From positions 434,001-498,000 of the forward strand of contig NZ_MWQN01000001.1 in NCBI RefSeq assembly GCF_002024165.1: a DNA stretch of 64,000 nucleotides. The letters run 5' to 3'. This document shows positions 25,118 to 33,466 of this stretch, one piece after another. Position 1 is the stretch's first letter, and each line of letters starts with the position of its first letter. Under the pieces are notes generated by a model. That model made no database searches, was not told where the DNA came from, and was given only the letters and a program-made list of their open reading frames with translations. Position numbers and translations under genes: made by a program. This stretch comes from Embleya scabrispora. GTDB taxonomy: Bacteria; Actinomycetota; Actinomycetes; Streptomycetales; Streptomycetaceae.

Positions 25118-26167
25118 CTACGCGAGCACGCTGGTCGGGCTCCCGGTCGCGAGCGCGACGCCGAGGGCGGTGAGCCGGCCGGAGCCCGGGTCGCAGCGGA
25201 ATCCGGTGATCGTGTCGCCGCGCTGGTTGGCCACGTACAACACTTCGCCGACCAGGGCCAGATCACGCGGCCAGGCCCCGCCCGTCGCAATCTCCTCGAC
25301 CAGGGACAACTCCGCGCCGTCGACGGCGAGCACCGAGATCGTGTCCGGTCCCCGGTTGGCCGCGTACACGAAGCGTCCGTCCGCCGAGGCCACGATCCCC
25401 GACGGGGCGCCCTCGCCGCCGGACAACACGAACGGCTTGCCCGCCACGGTCAGCGCCCCCGTACGCGGGTCGCCGCGCAGCGGGGTGACCGTCGCGTTCA
25501 ACTCCCCCGCCAGCCAGGCCAGGTCCTTCGGCCCGTACGCGATGTGCCGCGGCCCCGTCCCCGGCGGCAGGGTCACCTTCGGCCCCTCGGCGATGGTCCC
25601 CGCCTCGGCGTCGAAGTTCAGGTGGTACACGGTGTCCGAACCCAGGTCGCACACCACCAGCCACCCGCCGCCGGCGGCGAACGTCACCTGGTGCGCGTGC
25701 GAGGCCGCCTGCCGGTCCGCCACCGGCCCGGACCCGGTCAGCCGTACGTGCGTGGCGGCCTCGCCGAGCGTGCCGTCGTCGGCGATCGGGTGCACGGTCA
25801 CACTGCCGCCGCCGTAATTGGCCACCACCACGAACCGCCCCGTGGGATCGGCCGCCAGATGACACGGTCCGGCGCCGAGCGTGGAGACCTCGCCCAGCGG
25901 CACGAGCCGTTCGTCCTGCACCGAGTACGCGCCGACCGCGCCCTCGCCGGCCCGCTCGCTGACCGCGTACAGGAAGCGGCCCGAGGGGTGCCGGGTCAGA
26001 TACGACGGCGAGATCGCGGGGATGGCCGCGGACGGCGTACCGAGCAGGCCGCTGTCCGGGTCCTGCCGGCACACGGTGATGCCGGTGCCGTGACCCTCCA
26101 TGTCGGGGGTGTACGAGCCCACGTACACCAGCGGTCCGCGTCGGTCGGAAGCATTTGGTGAGGTCAC
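25118..26167 (-). CDS. Beta-propeller lactonase family protein
   Basis: 349 residues. Repeated blades with YVGSYT, HPSGRFLYAVSE, DPTGRFVVVANYGGGSV and SADGRFVYAANRGPDTISV are the signature of the 7-bladed lactonase/6-phosphogluconolactonase (YbhE, Pgl) family. Those enzymes hydrolyse 6-phosphogluconolactone or related lactones. GTG at 26167 was chosen because AGGAG sits 6 nt before it; an upstream in-frame ATG at 26224 has no such site. It has no signal peptide, so it is probably cytoplasmic. It is downstream of the TetR gene, but a link is not evident. Confidence 0.85.
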   Translation of the reverse strand: MTSPNASDRRGPLVYVGSYTPDMEGHGTGITVCRQDPDSGLLGTPSAAIPAISPSYLTRHPSGRFLYAVSERAGEGAVGAYSVQDERLVPLGEVSTLGAGPCHLAADPTGRFVVVANYGGGSVTVHPIADDGTLGEAATHVRLTGSGPVADRQAASHAHQVTFAAGGGWLVVCDLGSDTVYHLNFDAEAGTIAEGPKVTLPPGTGPRHIAYGPKDLAWLAGELNATVTPLRGDPRTGALTVAGKPFVLSGGEGAPSGIVASADGRFVYAANRGPDTISVLAVDGAELSLVEEIATGGAWPRDLALVGEVLYVANQRGDTITGFRCDPGSGRLTALGVALATGSPTSVLA

Positions 26168-26344
26168 ACGGTTCTCCTGTGGTCCGGCCGGTGACGGCCG
26201 ATCATCGGTCGACTCCTGATCCATCGACCGAGCCGGCGACGCCGACCACGCAGATCATCGCGGATCGAACGCGCCGCCGCGGCCGATGTCATGCTCCTCC
26301 CCGACCCCGCCGCCGGCACACCCCGCCGAAGCGCCGGGGCCGGC

Positions 26345-27001
26345 TCACTCGGACCCGCGGATCGCGTAGCCCAGCACCTCGGCGCTCAACAACGTTTCGA
26401 CCGCGTCCAGTTGCTCCAACGCACGGTCGGCCGTCTCGCCCGGATCGACGCCGTCGGCCAGGCGGCGGCCGATCCCCCGGAAGACGGCCTGCTGGATTCC
26501 GGCGAGCTGGCCGGCGATCAACTCCGGTACCGGGTCGGTGGGCGCCACCCCGGCCTCCTCGGCGAGGGTCCGCGCCAACGCGTCGGCGCCGGCCTGCTGC
26601 ATCCGCCACAACCGGCCCACCAGCGCCGGCGACTCCAGCATCACCCGCGCCCAGCGCTCGTAGCCCGGGACCAGACCGGAGTACGGCGACCGCTCCTCCA
26701 CGTCGCGGCGCAGCACCGCCAGCACCGCGCCCGTCGCCGACTCGCCCACCGCGCGCTCGCGCACGATCCGGGACAGGCGGTCCACCAGCTCCGATTCGCG
26801 GTCGAAGAACAGGTCCTCCTTGGTCGGGAAGTAGTTGTAGACGGTGTTCACCGAGACCTCGGCCAGTTCGGCGATCTGCGCGATGGTGACCGCGTCGAAC
26901 CCGCGTTCCATGAACATCCCCGTCGCGATGTCCGAGATGTGCGTCCGGGTGCGGCGCTTCTTGCGCTCGCGCAGACCCTCGGCGGGTGCGATCTCCGTCA
27001 T
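26345..27001 (-). CDS. TetR-family transcriptional regulator
   Basis: 218 residues. The N-terminal TetR helix-turn-helix is textbook: RRTRTHISDIATGMFMERGF, DAVTIAQIAELAEVSVNTVYNYFPTKEDL (about 20-65). The C-terminal ligand domain is unique. It is divergent from a DrrAB-like ABC exporter across a 79-bp gap that contains a direct repeat; this arrangement strongly suggests it represses the exporter and itself. Confidence 0.9.
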   Translation of the reverse strand: MTEIAPAEGLRERKKRRTRTHISDIATGMFMERGFDAVTIAQIAELAEVSVNTVYNYFPTKEDLFFDRESELVDRLSRIVRERAVGESATGAVLAVLRRDVEERSPYSGLVPGYERWARVMLESPALVGRLWRMQQAGADALARTLAEEAGVAPTDPVPELIAGQLAGIQQAVFRGIGRRLADGVDPGETADRALEQLDAVETLLSAEVLGYAIRGSE

Positions 27002-27019
27002 GTCGCCATTGTAGTCAAC

Positions 27020-27044
27020 TTGGGGTCACTTAAACTTTGGGGTC
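27020..27044. promoter_or_regulatory. TTGGGGTC direct repeat, candidate TetR site
   Basis: TTGGGGTC occurs at 27020-27027 and 27037-27044, spaced 17 bp, in the AT-rich gap between the TetR gene and the ABC exporter. The location covers the likely divergent promoters. Confidence 0.35.
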
Positions 27045-27080
27045 GTTGCAAAAATTAAGCGACTGTGTTTCGGTGGTCCC

Positions 27081-27866
27081 ATGACACCGGTCATCCACAC
27101 CACCGGGCTCGCCCGGACCTTCCACACCAAGCGCGGCACGGTCGAGGCCGTCCGCGGCATCGACCTGACCGTCCCCGCCGGCGAGATCCTGGGTTTCCTC
27201 GGGCCCAACGGCGCCGGCAAGACCACCACGCTGCGCATGCTCACCACGCTGCTCGCCCCCACCGGCGGCAGCGCCACGGTGGCCGGGCACGACCTGCTGC
27301 GCGATCCGGCGGGCGTGCGCCGACGGATCGGCTACGTCGCCCAGTCCGGCGGCCTCGACCCGGGCGTGTCCATGCGCGAGGAACTCACCACCCAGGCCCG
27401 GCTGTACCGCCTCGACCGGGCCGCCGCCCGGGCGCGCACCGCCGAACTGGCCGCCGAACTGGGCCTGGCCGACCTGCTGGACCGCCCGTGCGCCGCGCTC
27501 TCCGGCGGCCAGCGGCGCCGACTCGACATCGCGATGGGGCTGCTCCACCGCCCCGACGTGCTGTTCCTGGACGAGCCGACCACCGGCCTGGACCCGGGCA
27601 GCCGGGTCGACCTGTGGGACCTGGTCCGGCGGATCCGCGACGAGTGGGGCACCACGGTCTTCCTGACCACGCACTATCTCGACGAGGCGGACGCGCTCGC
27701 CGACCGCCTCGTGGTCGTCGACTCCGGCCGGGTCGTCGCCGAGGGCACCGCACACGCGCTCAAGACCGAGTACGCCGGCTCCCCCGACGCCTCGCTCCAG
27801 GACGCCTTCATCGCCATCACCGGCCGGCGCGCCCCCGCGCCCGCCGGGACTCCGATCGCCGTCTGA
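27081..27866 (+). CDS. ABC exporter ATP-binding protein (DrrA-like)
   Basis: 261 residues. Walker A GPNGAGKTTT is at about residue 40, the signature LSGGQRRRLDIAMGL at about 140 and Walker B VLFLDEPTTGLDP at about 160, with a following H-loop TTHYLDEAD. The motif set matches the daunorubicin-resistance DrrA group. The protein lacks the long C-terminal extension of some DrrA proteins. It pairs with the permease gene 15 bp downstream to form an inner-membrane exporter, probably for a drug or lipid and under control of the divergent TetR. Confidence 0.92.
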   Translation: MTPVIHTTGLARTFHTKRGTVEAVRGIDLTVPAGEILGFLGPNGAGKTTTLRMLTTLLAPTGGSATVAGHDLLRDPAGVRRRIGYVAQSGGLDPGVSMREELTTQARLYRLDRAAARARTAELAAELGLADLLDRPCAALSGGQRRRLDIAMGLLHRPDVLFLDEPTTGLDPGSRVDLWDLVRRIRDEWGTTVFLTTHYLDEADALADRLVVVDSGRVVAEGTAHALKTEYAGSPDASLQDAFIAITGRRAPAPAGTPIAV

Positions 27867-27881
27867 CCGGCCGAGGTGACC

Positions 27882-28712
27882 ATGTCCACGCCATCCGCGC
27901 CCTCCGCGGCGTCCACGCCGGCGGCGCCGGCCACTCCCGCCCCGAGCACCCCGTCCGCGTCGGCCACGCTCCTGACCGACACCCTGCTGATCTTCGGCCG
28001 CTACCTGCGCCAGACCCTGGCCGCCCGGATCGGGTTGGTGTTCGGGCTGCTGCAACCCCTGCTGTTCCTGGTCCTGTTCGGGCCGCTCCTGCGCGAGGTC
28101 CCGCTCGGCGGGAGGGGCGACTCCTGGCAGACCCTCGTCCCCGGCCTGCTGGTGCAACTCGGGCTGTTCAGCGCCGCGTTCGCCGGTTTCGGCATCCTGA
28201 TCGAAAAGCAGCAGGGCATCCTGGAGCGGATGCGGGTGACCCCGGTGAGCCGCGTGGCGCTGCTGCTCGGCCGGGTGCTCAAGGACATCGTGCAACTGCT
28301 GGTCCAGTCGCTGCTGCTGGTCCTGGTCGGGGTGGCCTTCGGGCTGCGCGCGCCGATCCCGGGGATGCTGGTCGGATTCGGCTTCGTCGCACTGATGACC
28401 GCGTCGATCGCGTCGCTGTCCTACGCGTTGGCGATGCGGGTGGACTCCCCGCAGGAGTTCGCCCCGGTGGTGAACTCGGTCAACCTGCCGGTGATGCTGC
28501 TGTCCGGGATCCTGCTGCCGATGTCGCTCGCCCCGGACTGGCTGGACGGGCTCTCCCGGGCCAACCCGCTGCGGTACGTGGTCCTGGCGGTGCGCTCGGC
28601 GTTCGTCGGGGACTACGGGGCGACGGTCGGCACGGGGGCGACGGCGGCCCTCGGCCTGACCGCGGTGTCGATCCTGGCGGCGGTACGGCTGTTCCGGCGG
28701 GCCGGGGCATAG
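27882..28712 (+). CDS. ABC exporter permease (DrrB/ABC-2 type)
   Basis: 276 residues. An Ala/Pro/Ser-rich about 30-residue tail is followed by about six hydrophobic helices and the ABC-2 motif region GILIEKQQGILERMRVTPVSR. LSGILLPMSLAPDWLDGLSRANPLRYV near the end is typical of DrrB/ABC-2 permeases. ATG is used because GAGGTG precedes it; a GTG 6 nt upstream lies within that site. It ends at a strong convergent terminator. Confidence 0.9.
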   Translation: MSTPSAPSAASTPAAPATPAPSTPSASATLLTDTLLIFGRYLRQTLAARIGLVFGLLQPLLFLVLFGPLLREVPLGGRGDSWQTLVPGLLVQLGLFSAAFAGFGILIEKQQGILERMRVTPVSRVALLLGRVLKDIVQLLVQSLLLVLVGVAFGLRAPIPGMLVGFGFVALMTASIASLSYALAMRVDSPQEFAPVVNSVNLPVMLLSGILLPMSLAPDWLDGLSRANPLRYVVLAVRSAFVGDYGATVGTGATAALGLTAVSILAAVRLFRRAGA

Positions 28713-28735
28713 CCGTCGGCCGGCCCGGGGGCCTC

Positions 28736-28773
28736 GGCGGCGCGGCGCGGGTGCCTACCCGTACCGCGCCGCC
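28736..28773. terminator. Bidirectional terminator between convergent genes
   Basis: GGCGGCGCGG (28736-28745) pairs with CCGCGCCGCC (28764-28773), with an inner GGGT/ACCC stem and a 4-nt loop. It overlaps the last codons of the WYL regulator and follows the exporter permease stop. Confidence 0.75.
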
Positions 28774-29732
28774 GTCGCGCGTGCGGTGGCGGCGATCGCG
28801 GCGCGCAGTTCGGGCGGGCCCAGGACCTCCACCCCCGGCCCCAGTCGCAGCAGTTCGGCCACCCCCACCTCGACCGTCTCGATCGGGAGCCGGGCCCGCA
28901 CCCGACCGTCGGGCCGCGGCTCCCCCGCGCTCGCCTCCACGACGTCGGCGACGTGCGCGCCGAACATGGGCCGCACCAGCCGCCGCGCGTCCTCGGTCAG
29001 CAACACCTCGGTGTCGATGGGGCGCAACTGCTCGGCGAACTCCCGCGACCAGTCCTCCCAGTAGGCCGCCAGATCGAAGTCCGGATCACGCTCGAACACC
29101 TCGTCGAGCACGTGCAGCTCCTCGATCCGCACCACCCGATAGGTGCGGTCGCGACGCTCCCCCGCCCCGGCGATGCGCGCCACCAGGTACCACTGCCCCG
29201 CCTTGAGCACGAGGCCGTACGGTTCCACCTCGCGGGTGACCTCGCCGGCCCAGCGCCGGTAGTGCACCCGGATCCGCCGGTCGGTCCACACCGCGCCCGC
29301 GATCCGGGACAGCTCGGGCGAGCGGTCCGCCTCCCGGTACCACCCCGGCGCGTCCAGGTGGAAGCGCGGTCGGGCCCGCTCGATGCGCTCGCGCAGTTCG
29401 GCGGGCAGTCCGGCCCGAACCTTGAGCTGCGCGGACGCGACCACCGCGCCCAGACCCAGTTCCGCCGCCGGGCCCGGCAGCCCGGCCAGGGACAGTGCGT
29501 CGGCCTCGTCGTTGGTCAGCCCGTTGATCCGGGTCCGAAAGCCCTCCAGGAGCCGATAGCCGCCCGCCGGCCCGCGCTCGGCGAGGACCGGCACCCCGGC
29601 CGCCGCCAACGCCTCCACGTCCCGGTAGACGGTCCGGACGGACACCTCCAACTGCTCGGCCAACTCGGTCGCGGTGACGAGCCCCCGGTTCTGCAGGGTC
29701 AGCAGGATGGTCAACAACCGACTCGCGCGCAT
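28755..29732 (-). CDS. WYL-domain transcriptional regulator (YafY type)
   Basis: 325 residues. The N-terminal HTH_11 domain (about 1-60; ATELAEQLEVSVRTVYRDVEAL) and the wing GPAGGYRL lead to a WYL domain (about 140-220: VHYRRWAGEVTREVEPYGLVLKAGQWYLVA) and a WYL C-terminal extension. These proteins sense ligands such as nucleic acid pieces or metabolites and control phage defence, DNA repair or metabolism. No defence genes are adjacent, so the target is unknown. The start is ATG, with in-frame upstream residues rejected as non-conserved. Confidence 0.87.
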   Translation of the reverse strand: MRASRLLTILLTLQNRGLVTATELAEQLEVSVRTVYRDVEALAAAGVPVLAERGPAGGYRLLEGFRTRINGLTNDEADALSLAGLPGPAAELGLGAVVASAQLKVRAGLPAELRERIERARPRFHLDAPGWYREADRSPELSRIAGAVWTDRRIRVHYRRWAGEVTREVEPYGLVLKAGQWYLVARIAGAGERRDRTYRVVRIEELHVLDEVFERDPDFDLAAYWEDWSREFAEQLRPIDTEVLLTEDARRLVRPMFGAHVADVVEASAGEPRPDGRVRARLPIETVEVGVAELLRLGPGVEVLGPPELRAAIAATARATAARYG

Positions 29733-29901
29733 GATCGCCAGTGTGGCGGAGCGGGCCCGGCGGCGCCGAACGGGTGAAATGCCCGGCCGAACCGGTGCAC
29801 TCGGCTTCGGGATCCTCGTTCGCGCGCCGTTCGTTGATCGAATATCGAGGGGACTCTGCACAAGGGAATCTCGGGGCCGGAACGAAACGGAGAACGGCGC
29901 C

Positions 29902-30135
29902 ATGAGCGGCTTCCTCGACAAGGCCAGGAAGATGGCCGAGGACACGATGAACACCGGCAAGCAGAAGGTCGAAGAGGTCCAGGTCGGCCGGGACGCGTCG
30001 GCACTGCTGAAGAAGTTGGGCGCCGCGTACTGGAAGGAGCAGCGCGGCGGCGGTCCGCACGAGGAGGTCACCAGGGCCTTGGCCGCGCTCGACGAGCACG
30101 TGGCCAAGCACGGCGACGCGGCGCTGCGCGACTGA
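29902..30135 (+). CDS. Small conserved-type helical protein, unknown
   Basis: 77 residues, charged and helical (MSGFLDKARKMAEDTMNTGKQ at the start, then LLKKLGAAYWKEQRGGG and a C-terminal helix). It has no signal, no membrane segment and no cysteine. GGAGAACGGC provides the ribosome binding site. The long upstream spacer (29733-29901) is relatively AT-rich, so it has its own promoter. I have a sense that similar small proteins occur in streptomycetes, but I cannot name a family. Confidence 0.55.
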   Translation: MSGFLDKARKMAEDTMNTGKQKVEEVQVGRDASALLKKLGAAYWKEQRGGGPHEEVTRALAALDEHVAKHGDAALRD

Positions 30136-30225
30136 ACCGCCGCCCCGACCGGGCCCGGGCACAGCAAAGCGGGCCGGGTCCACGACCCCGCCCCCGCATC
30201 TTTGTCGCGCAGGCCCGCCGGGCGA

Positions 30226-30966
30226 TCAGGCGACGCTGTCCTCCCGGGTCGCCGACGTGGCCCCCGCGAAGTCGCGGCGCGCCGCGTCACCCGACGCGGC
30301 GTCGGCGTTGGGGTCCGCGAACGCCGAGGAGCCGTCCTCCTCGGCCTTGCGCCGCCGCCGGCGCCGAATGAGGGTGACCGTCCCGGCGACGATCCCGATC
30401 GCCACGATCGCGGCCCCTATCCAACCGGGCACGCTCGCCGCCGACGGGTAGGCGCTGCCCGCGAGCCGGCCCAGCATGATCGAGCCCGGCACCCACACCA
30501 GGATGCCGACCGCGTTCCACGGGGCGAACCGTCGATAGGGCATCCCCGCCGCCCCGGCCAGTCGCGGCAGCAGCGTGCGGGCGAAAGCGACCCACCGACC
30601 GAGCATCACCGTCACGCCGCCGGCGCCCCGCCCGCGGGTGAACATCTCCTCCGCCCGTTCCCACCGATGCTCGCCCACCGTGCGCCCGAGGCGCCCGGTT
30701 CGTATCCGTTCGCTGCGATGTCTGCCGGAGAGGTAACCGAGAGTGTCCCCGGCGAGCGCGGCCGAGGTCGCGATGATCAGTACCGGCACCAGCGCCAGGT
30801 GTCCGGTCGAGGTGAGCAGTCCCCCGAGCAGGAGCACCGGTTCCGCGGGGGCGAAGACGCCGAGCAGCAGACCCGTCTCGATGATGGCGACCAGTGCGAT
30901 CACGACATAGGCGTATAGCGGCGGGAGATCTCCCAGCCGGTCCACCCACTCGTGCACGGCATCCAC
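30226..30966 (-). CDS. DedA-family membrane protein
   Basis: 246 residues with four to five hydrophobic helices. It carries the DedA/SNARE-associated motifs: PPLYAYVVIALVAIIETGLLLG near the start, a GDTLGYLSGR loop with conserved Asp, and FARTLLPRLAGAAGMPYRRF, which contains the conserved Arg of the family. DedA proteins act as lipid-phosphate flippases or affect membrane homeostasis. GTG at 30966 is chosen because GGGGAGG is 6 nt before it; an ATG at 30996 is the alternative. The C-terminal tail is Arg- then Asp/Ala-rich and probably cytosolic. Confidence 0.87.
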   Translation of the reverse strand: MDAVHEWVDRLGDLPPLYAYVVIALVAIIETGLLLGVFAPAEPVLLLGGLLTSTGHLALVPVLIIATSAALAGDTLGYLSGRHRSERIRTGRLGRTVGEHRWERAEEMFTRGRGAGGVTVMLGRWVAFARTLLPRLAGAAGMPYRRFAPWNAVGILVWVPGSIMLGRLAGSAYPSAASVPGWIGAAIVAIGIVAGTVTLIRRRRRRKAEEDGSSAFADPNADAASGDAARRDFAGATSATREDSVA

Positions 30967-31155
30967 GTGGAACCTCCCCGTTAGGCCGCTTGCCATGTGG
31001 CTTGACAAGCATCCGCCTTCAATGGTGTCAACGGATCCTGCGCGCGGCCGAATTCCCGCCTACTCCCCTGGCGGTATGGACCTGACAAAAGTCATCCGGC
31101 CCCGCGCGGGGACCGGAGAGATGGCTTCCGACCGTCGCCGTCTACGTTGGGCACC

Positions 31156-31629
31156 ATGAACGACATCCAAATCCGGCCGGCGAACCGCGACGACCTCGCC
31201 GCCATAGTCGGCCTCCTGATGGACGACGCCCTGGGTTCGGGACGGGAGTCGCAGGAGGACATGACCCCCTACCTGGCCGCCTTCGACCGCCTGTCGGCCG
31301 ATCCGAACCAGGAACTGGTGGTGATGACCCGCCCGGACCCGGAAACCGGCGCTCCGAAGGTGATCGGCACTCTCCAACTCACCATCGTCCCGGGCCTGTC
31401 CCAACGCGGCACGACCCGGGCCCTGGTGGAGGCGGTCCGCATCCGAAGCACCGAACGCGGCAACGGCCTCGGCACGACCTTGATGCACTGGACCATCCAA
31501 CGCGCCCGAGAACGAGGCGCCACCCTGATCCAACTAACCTCCAACAACACCCGAGAAAACGCCCACCGCTTCTACCGCACCCTGGGCTTCACAGACTCCC
31601 ACGTAGGCTTCAAACTCACCCTGCAATAA
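31156..31629 (+). CDS. GNAT-family N-acetyltransferase
   Basis: 157 residues. The GNAT core is clear: IRPANRDDLAAIVGLLMDD at the start, ERGNGLGTTLMHWTIQRARE as acetyl-CoA loop (about 105-120) and NTRENAHRFYRTLGFTDSH at the C-terminus. Single-domain acetyltransferases of this type often modify small amines. ATG is preferred to the TTG three codons upstream. A non-coding tandem-repeat block follows 60 bp after the stop. Confidence 0.82.
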   Translation: MNDIQIRPANRDDLAAIVGLLMDDALGSGRESQEDMTPYLAAFDRLSADPNQELVVMTRPDPETGAPKVIGTLQLTIVPGLSQRGTTRALVEAVRIRSTERGNGLGTTLMHWTIQRARERGATLIQLTSNNTRENAHRFYRTLGFTDSHVGFKLTLQ

Positions 31630-31692
31630 CCCCCACAAAACCCAACACAACCCCCACCCCGACCGCCACCCGAAGCCCCTCACCCTGCCCCA

Positions 31693-32410
31693 CCCTCAAG
31701 CCCAAGCAGCCCAACCCACACACGAGCCCAAGCAACCCGACCAACACCAGAAGCCAAACAGCCCAACCGACCCACGAAGCCACCCGACCCGACCAACGCA
31801 TGAGCCCAAGCAGCCCGGCCGGCGCTTGAGGCCACCCAGCCCGACCGACGCATGAGCCCAAGCAGCCCGGCCGGCGCTTGAGGCCAAGCAGCCCGGCCAA
31901 CGCCAGAAGCCAAACAGCCCAACCGGCACATGAAGCCACCCGGCCCGACCAACGCATGAGCCCAAGCAGCCCGGCCGGCGCTTGAGGCCACCCAGCCTGG
32001 CCGGCGCTTGAGGCCAAATAGCCCGGCCGGCGCTTGAGGCCAAATAGCCCGGCCGGCGCTTGAGGCCAAGCAGCCCGGCCGGCGCTTGAGGCCACCCAGC
32101 CTGGCCGGCGCTTGAGGCCAACCAGCCCGGCCGGCGCTTGAGGCCACCCAGCCTGGCCGGCGCTTGAGGCCAACCAGCCCGGCCGGCGCTTGAGGCCACC
32201 CAGCCTGGCCGGCGCATGAGGCCAACCAGCCCGGCCGGCGCATGAGGCCAAGCAGCCCGGCCGGCGCTTGAGGCCACCCAGCCCGGCCGGCGCATGAGGC
32301 CAAATAGCCCGGCCGGCGCATGAGGCCAAGCAGCCCGGCCGGCGCTTGAGGCCAAGCAGCCCGGCCGGCGCTTGAGGCCACCCAGCCTGGCCGGCGCATG
32401 AGGCCAACCC
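31693..32410. repeat. Tandem array of about 27 units of 26 bp
   Basis: A head-to-tail repeat with unit consensus CGCTTGAGGCCAAGCAGCCCGGCCGG and no spacers. Units vary at the fourth base (T or A), at a 4-5 base block (AAGCA, ACCCA, AAATA or AACCA) and at one C/T position. The left four to ten units are more diverged, the right ones nearly identical. The period is not a multiple of three and the unit lacks stops on the minus strand, so all three minus frames stay open. Each unit contains GGCC arms able to form small hairpins. No gene is supported inside the block. Confidence 0.95.
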
Positions 32411-32431
32411 GGGTGCCACCAGGCTCGGGCG

Positions 32432-32836
32432 CTACCCGCGCTCCCCAAGCACAACCCGCACACCCACCGTCCCCCCAACCCCCCGCCGCACCCGGCTCCC
32501 CAGCAGCGTCACCCACCCCACCACGCCGAACTTGCGCCGAATCAACCCCCGATACCGCTCCGTCCCGGCCGCATCCAACACCGACGCGACCCCCGGCACC
32601 GCCACCCCCCGCACACGCCCCCGCGCATCACACTCGGCGACCGTGACCCGCCCGCTGTTACGAATCCGCTTCACCTTCCCGGACGACCGCGCCGTCCACA
32701 CCCCGAGCGCATCGCCGTCGCGGAACACCCACACCGGCGTGCCCACCGCCCGCCCGTCCCGGCGAAACGTGGTCAGCAGGACGTATTTGCCCGCCGCGAG
32801 TCGATCCAGATCCTCGGGCGTCCCGGGCGAAGTCAT
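32432..32836 (-). CDS. PPOX-class F420-dependent oxidoreductase
   Basis: 134 residues, the usual size for the family. The split-barrel strands are LAAGKYVLLTTFRRDGRAVG, TPVWVFRDGDALGVWTARSSGKVKRIRN and RVTVAECDARGRVRG, then a short C-terminal helix RYRGLIRRKFG. The spacing resembles the F420-binding group of the pyridoxamine 5'-phosphate oxidase-like superfamily. It starts with ATG. The gene lies right beside the tandem repeats and is transcribed toward them. Confidence 0.82.
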   Translation of the reverse strand: MTSPGTPEDLDRLAAGKYVLLTTFRRDGRAVGTPVWVFRDGDALGVWTARSSGKVKRIRNSGRVTVAECDARGRVRGVAVPGVASVLDAAGTERYRGLIRRKFGVVGWVTLLGSRVRRGVGGTVGVRVVLGERG

Positions 32837-32950
32837 GCGCGCGAGTCTAGGGCGCACGCGCGGCGCGGAGGCGGCGCACACGAAGCCGTGATCAAGATCG
32901 TCCGCCGCCCGACCTGCCCGGCGCGCCGTCGTGGATGGGACGATGATCGG

Positions 32951-33466
32951 ATGTCGCGCACATCGGAGGAAACCCGCGTCCAGGTCCGCCCCGCCGTCGA
33001 GGCCGACGGGACCAGTCTTGCCGAGATAGACCACCTCACGTGGTCCCCCGACGTCACCCCCGCCCCCCGCTGGGCGGTCGACAAGGTCTTCTTCCGCGAC
33101 GCCGACCACGTGCGCGACACCCTCGTCGCCCACGAGGACGACCTCGTCGTCGGCTATCTGCAACTCGAACGCTCGACCCTGTGCCCGGCCTCCGGCCACG
33201 TACAGATCATCAACGGCCTCGCGGTGCACCCCGACCACCAGGGCCGCCGGATCGGCCGACTGCTGCTGACCGCGGCCGAGGCCGAGGCGCGCCGGCGCGG
33301 TGCCCGCCGCATCACCCTGCGGGTGCTCGGCGGCAACACGTCCGCGCGCGCCCTGTACGCGGCCTGCGGCTATCGGATCGAGGGGGTCCTGGAGGGGGAG
33401 TTCCTGCTCGCCGGGCGCTATGTCGACGACGTGCTGATGGCGCTCGATCTCACGAACGAGACCTAG
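32951..33466 (+). CDS. GNAT-family N-acetyltransferase
   Basis: 171 residues. VQVRPAVEADGTSLAEIDHLTW begins the fold. The acetyl-CoA motif VHPDHQGRRIGRLLLTAAEAEA (about 97-118) and NTSARALYAACGYRIEGVLEGEF are clear. The ATG at this position is preferred over an in-frame ATG at 32888. The 3' end overlaps the convergent NAD-binding protein gene by 17 bp, which is unusual and implies antisense transcript ends. Confidence 0.85.
   Translation: MSRTSEETRVQVRPAVEADGTSLAEIDHLTWSPDVTPAPRWAVDKVFFRDADHVRDTLVAHEDDLVVGYLQLERSTLCPASGHVQIINGLAVHPDHQGRRIGRLLLTAAEAEARRRGARRITLRVLGGNTSARALYAACGYRIEGVLEGEFLLAGRYVDDVLMALDLTNET

Noticed and set aside
31693-32410. CRISPR array
   Set aside because: Units abut directly without spacers, vary internally, and no cas gene is nearby.
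31616-32516. Long minus-strand frames coding a GLKRRPGCLAS-type repeat protein
   Set aside because: All three minus frames are open because the 26-bp unit has no stop, and each yields the same low-complexity peptide in rotation. There is no ribosome binding site or conserved start.
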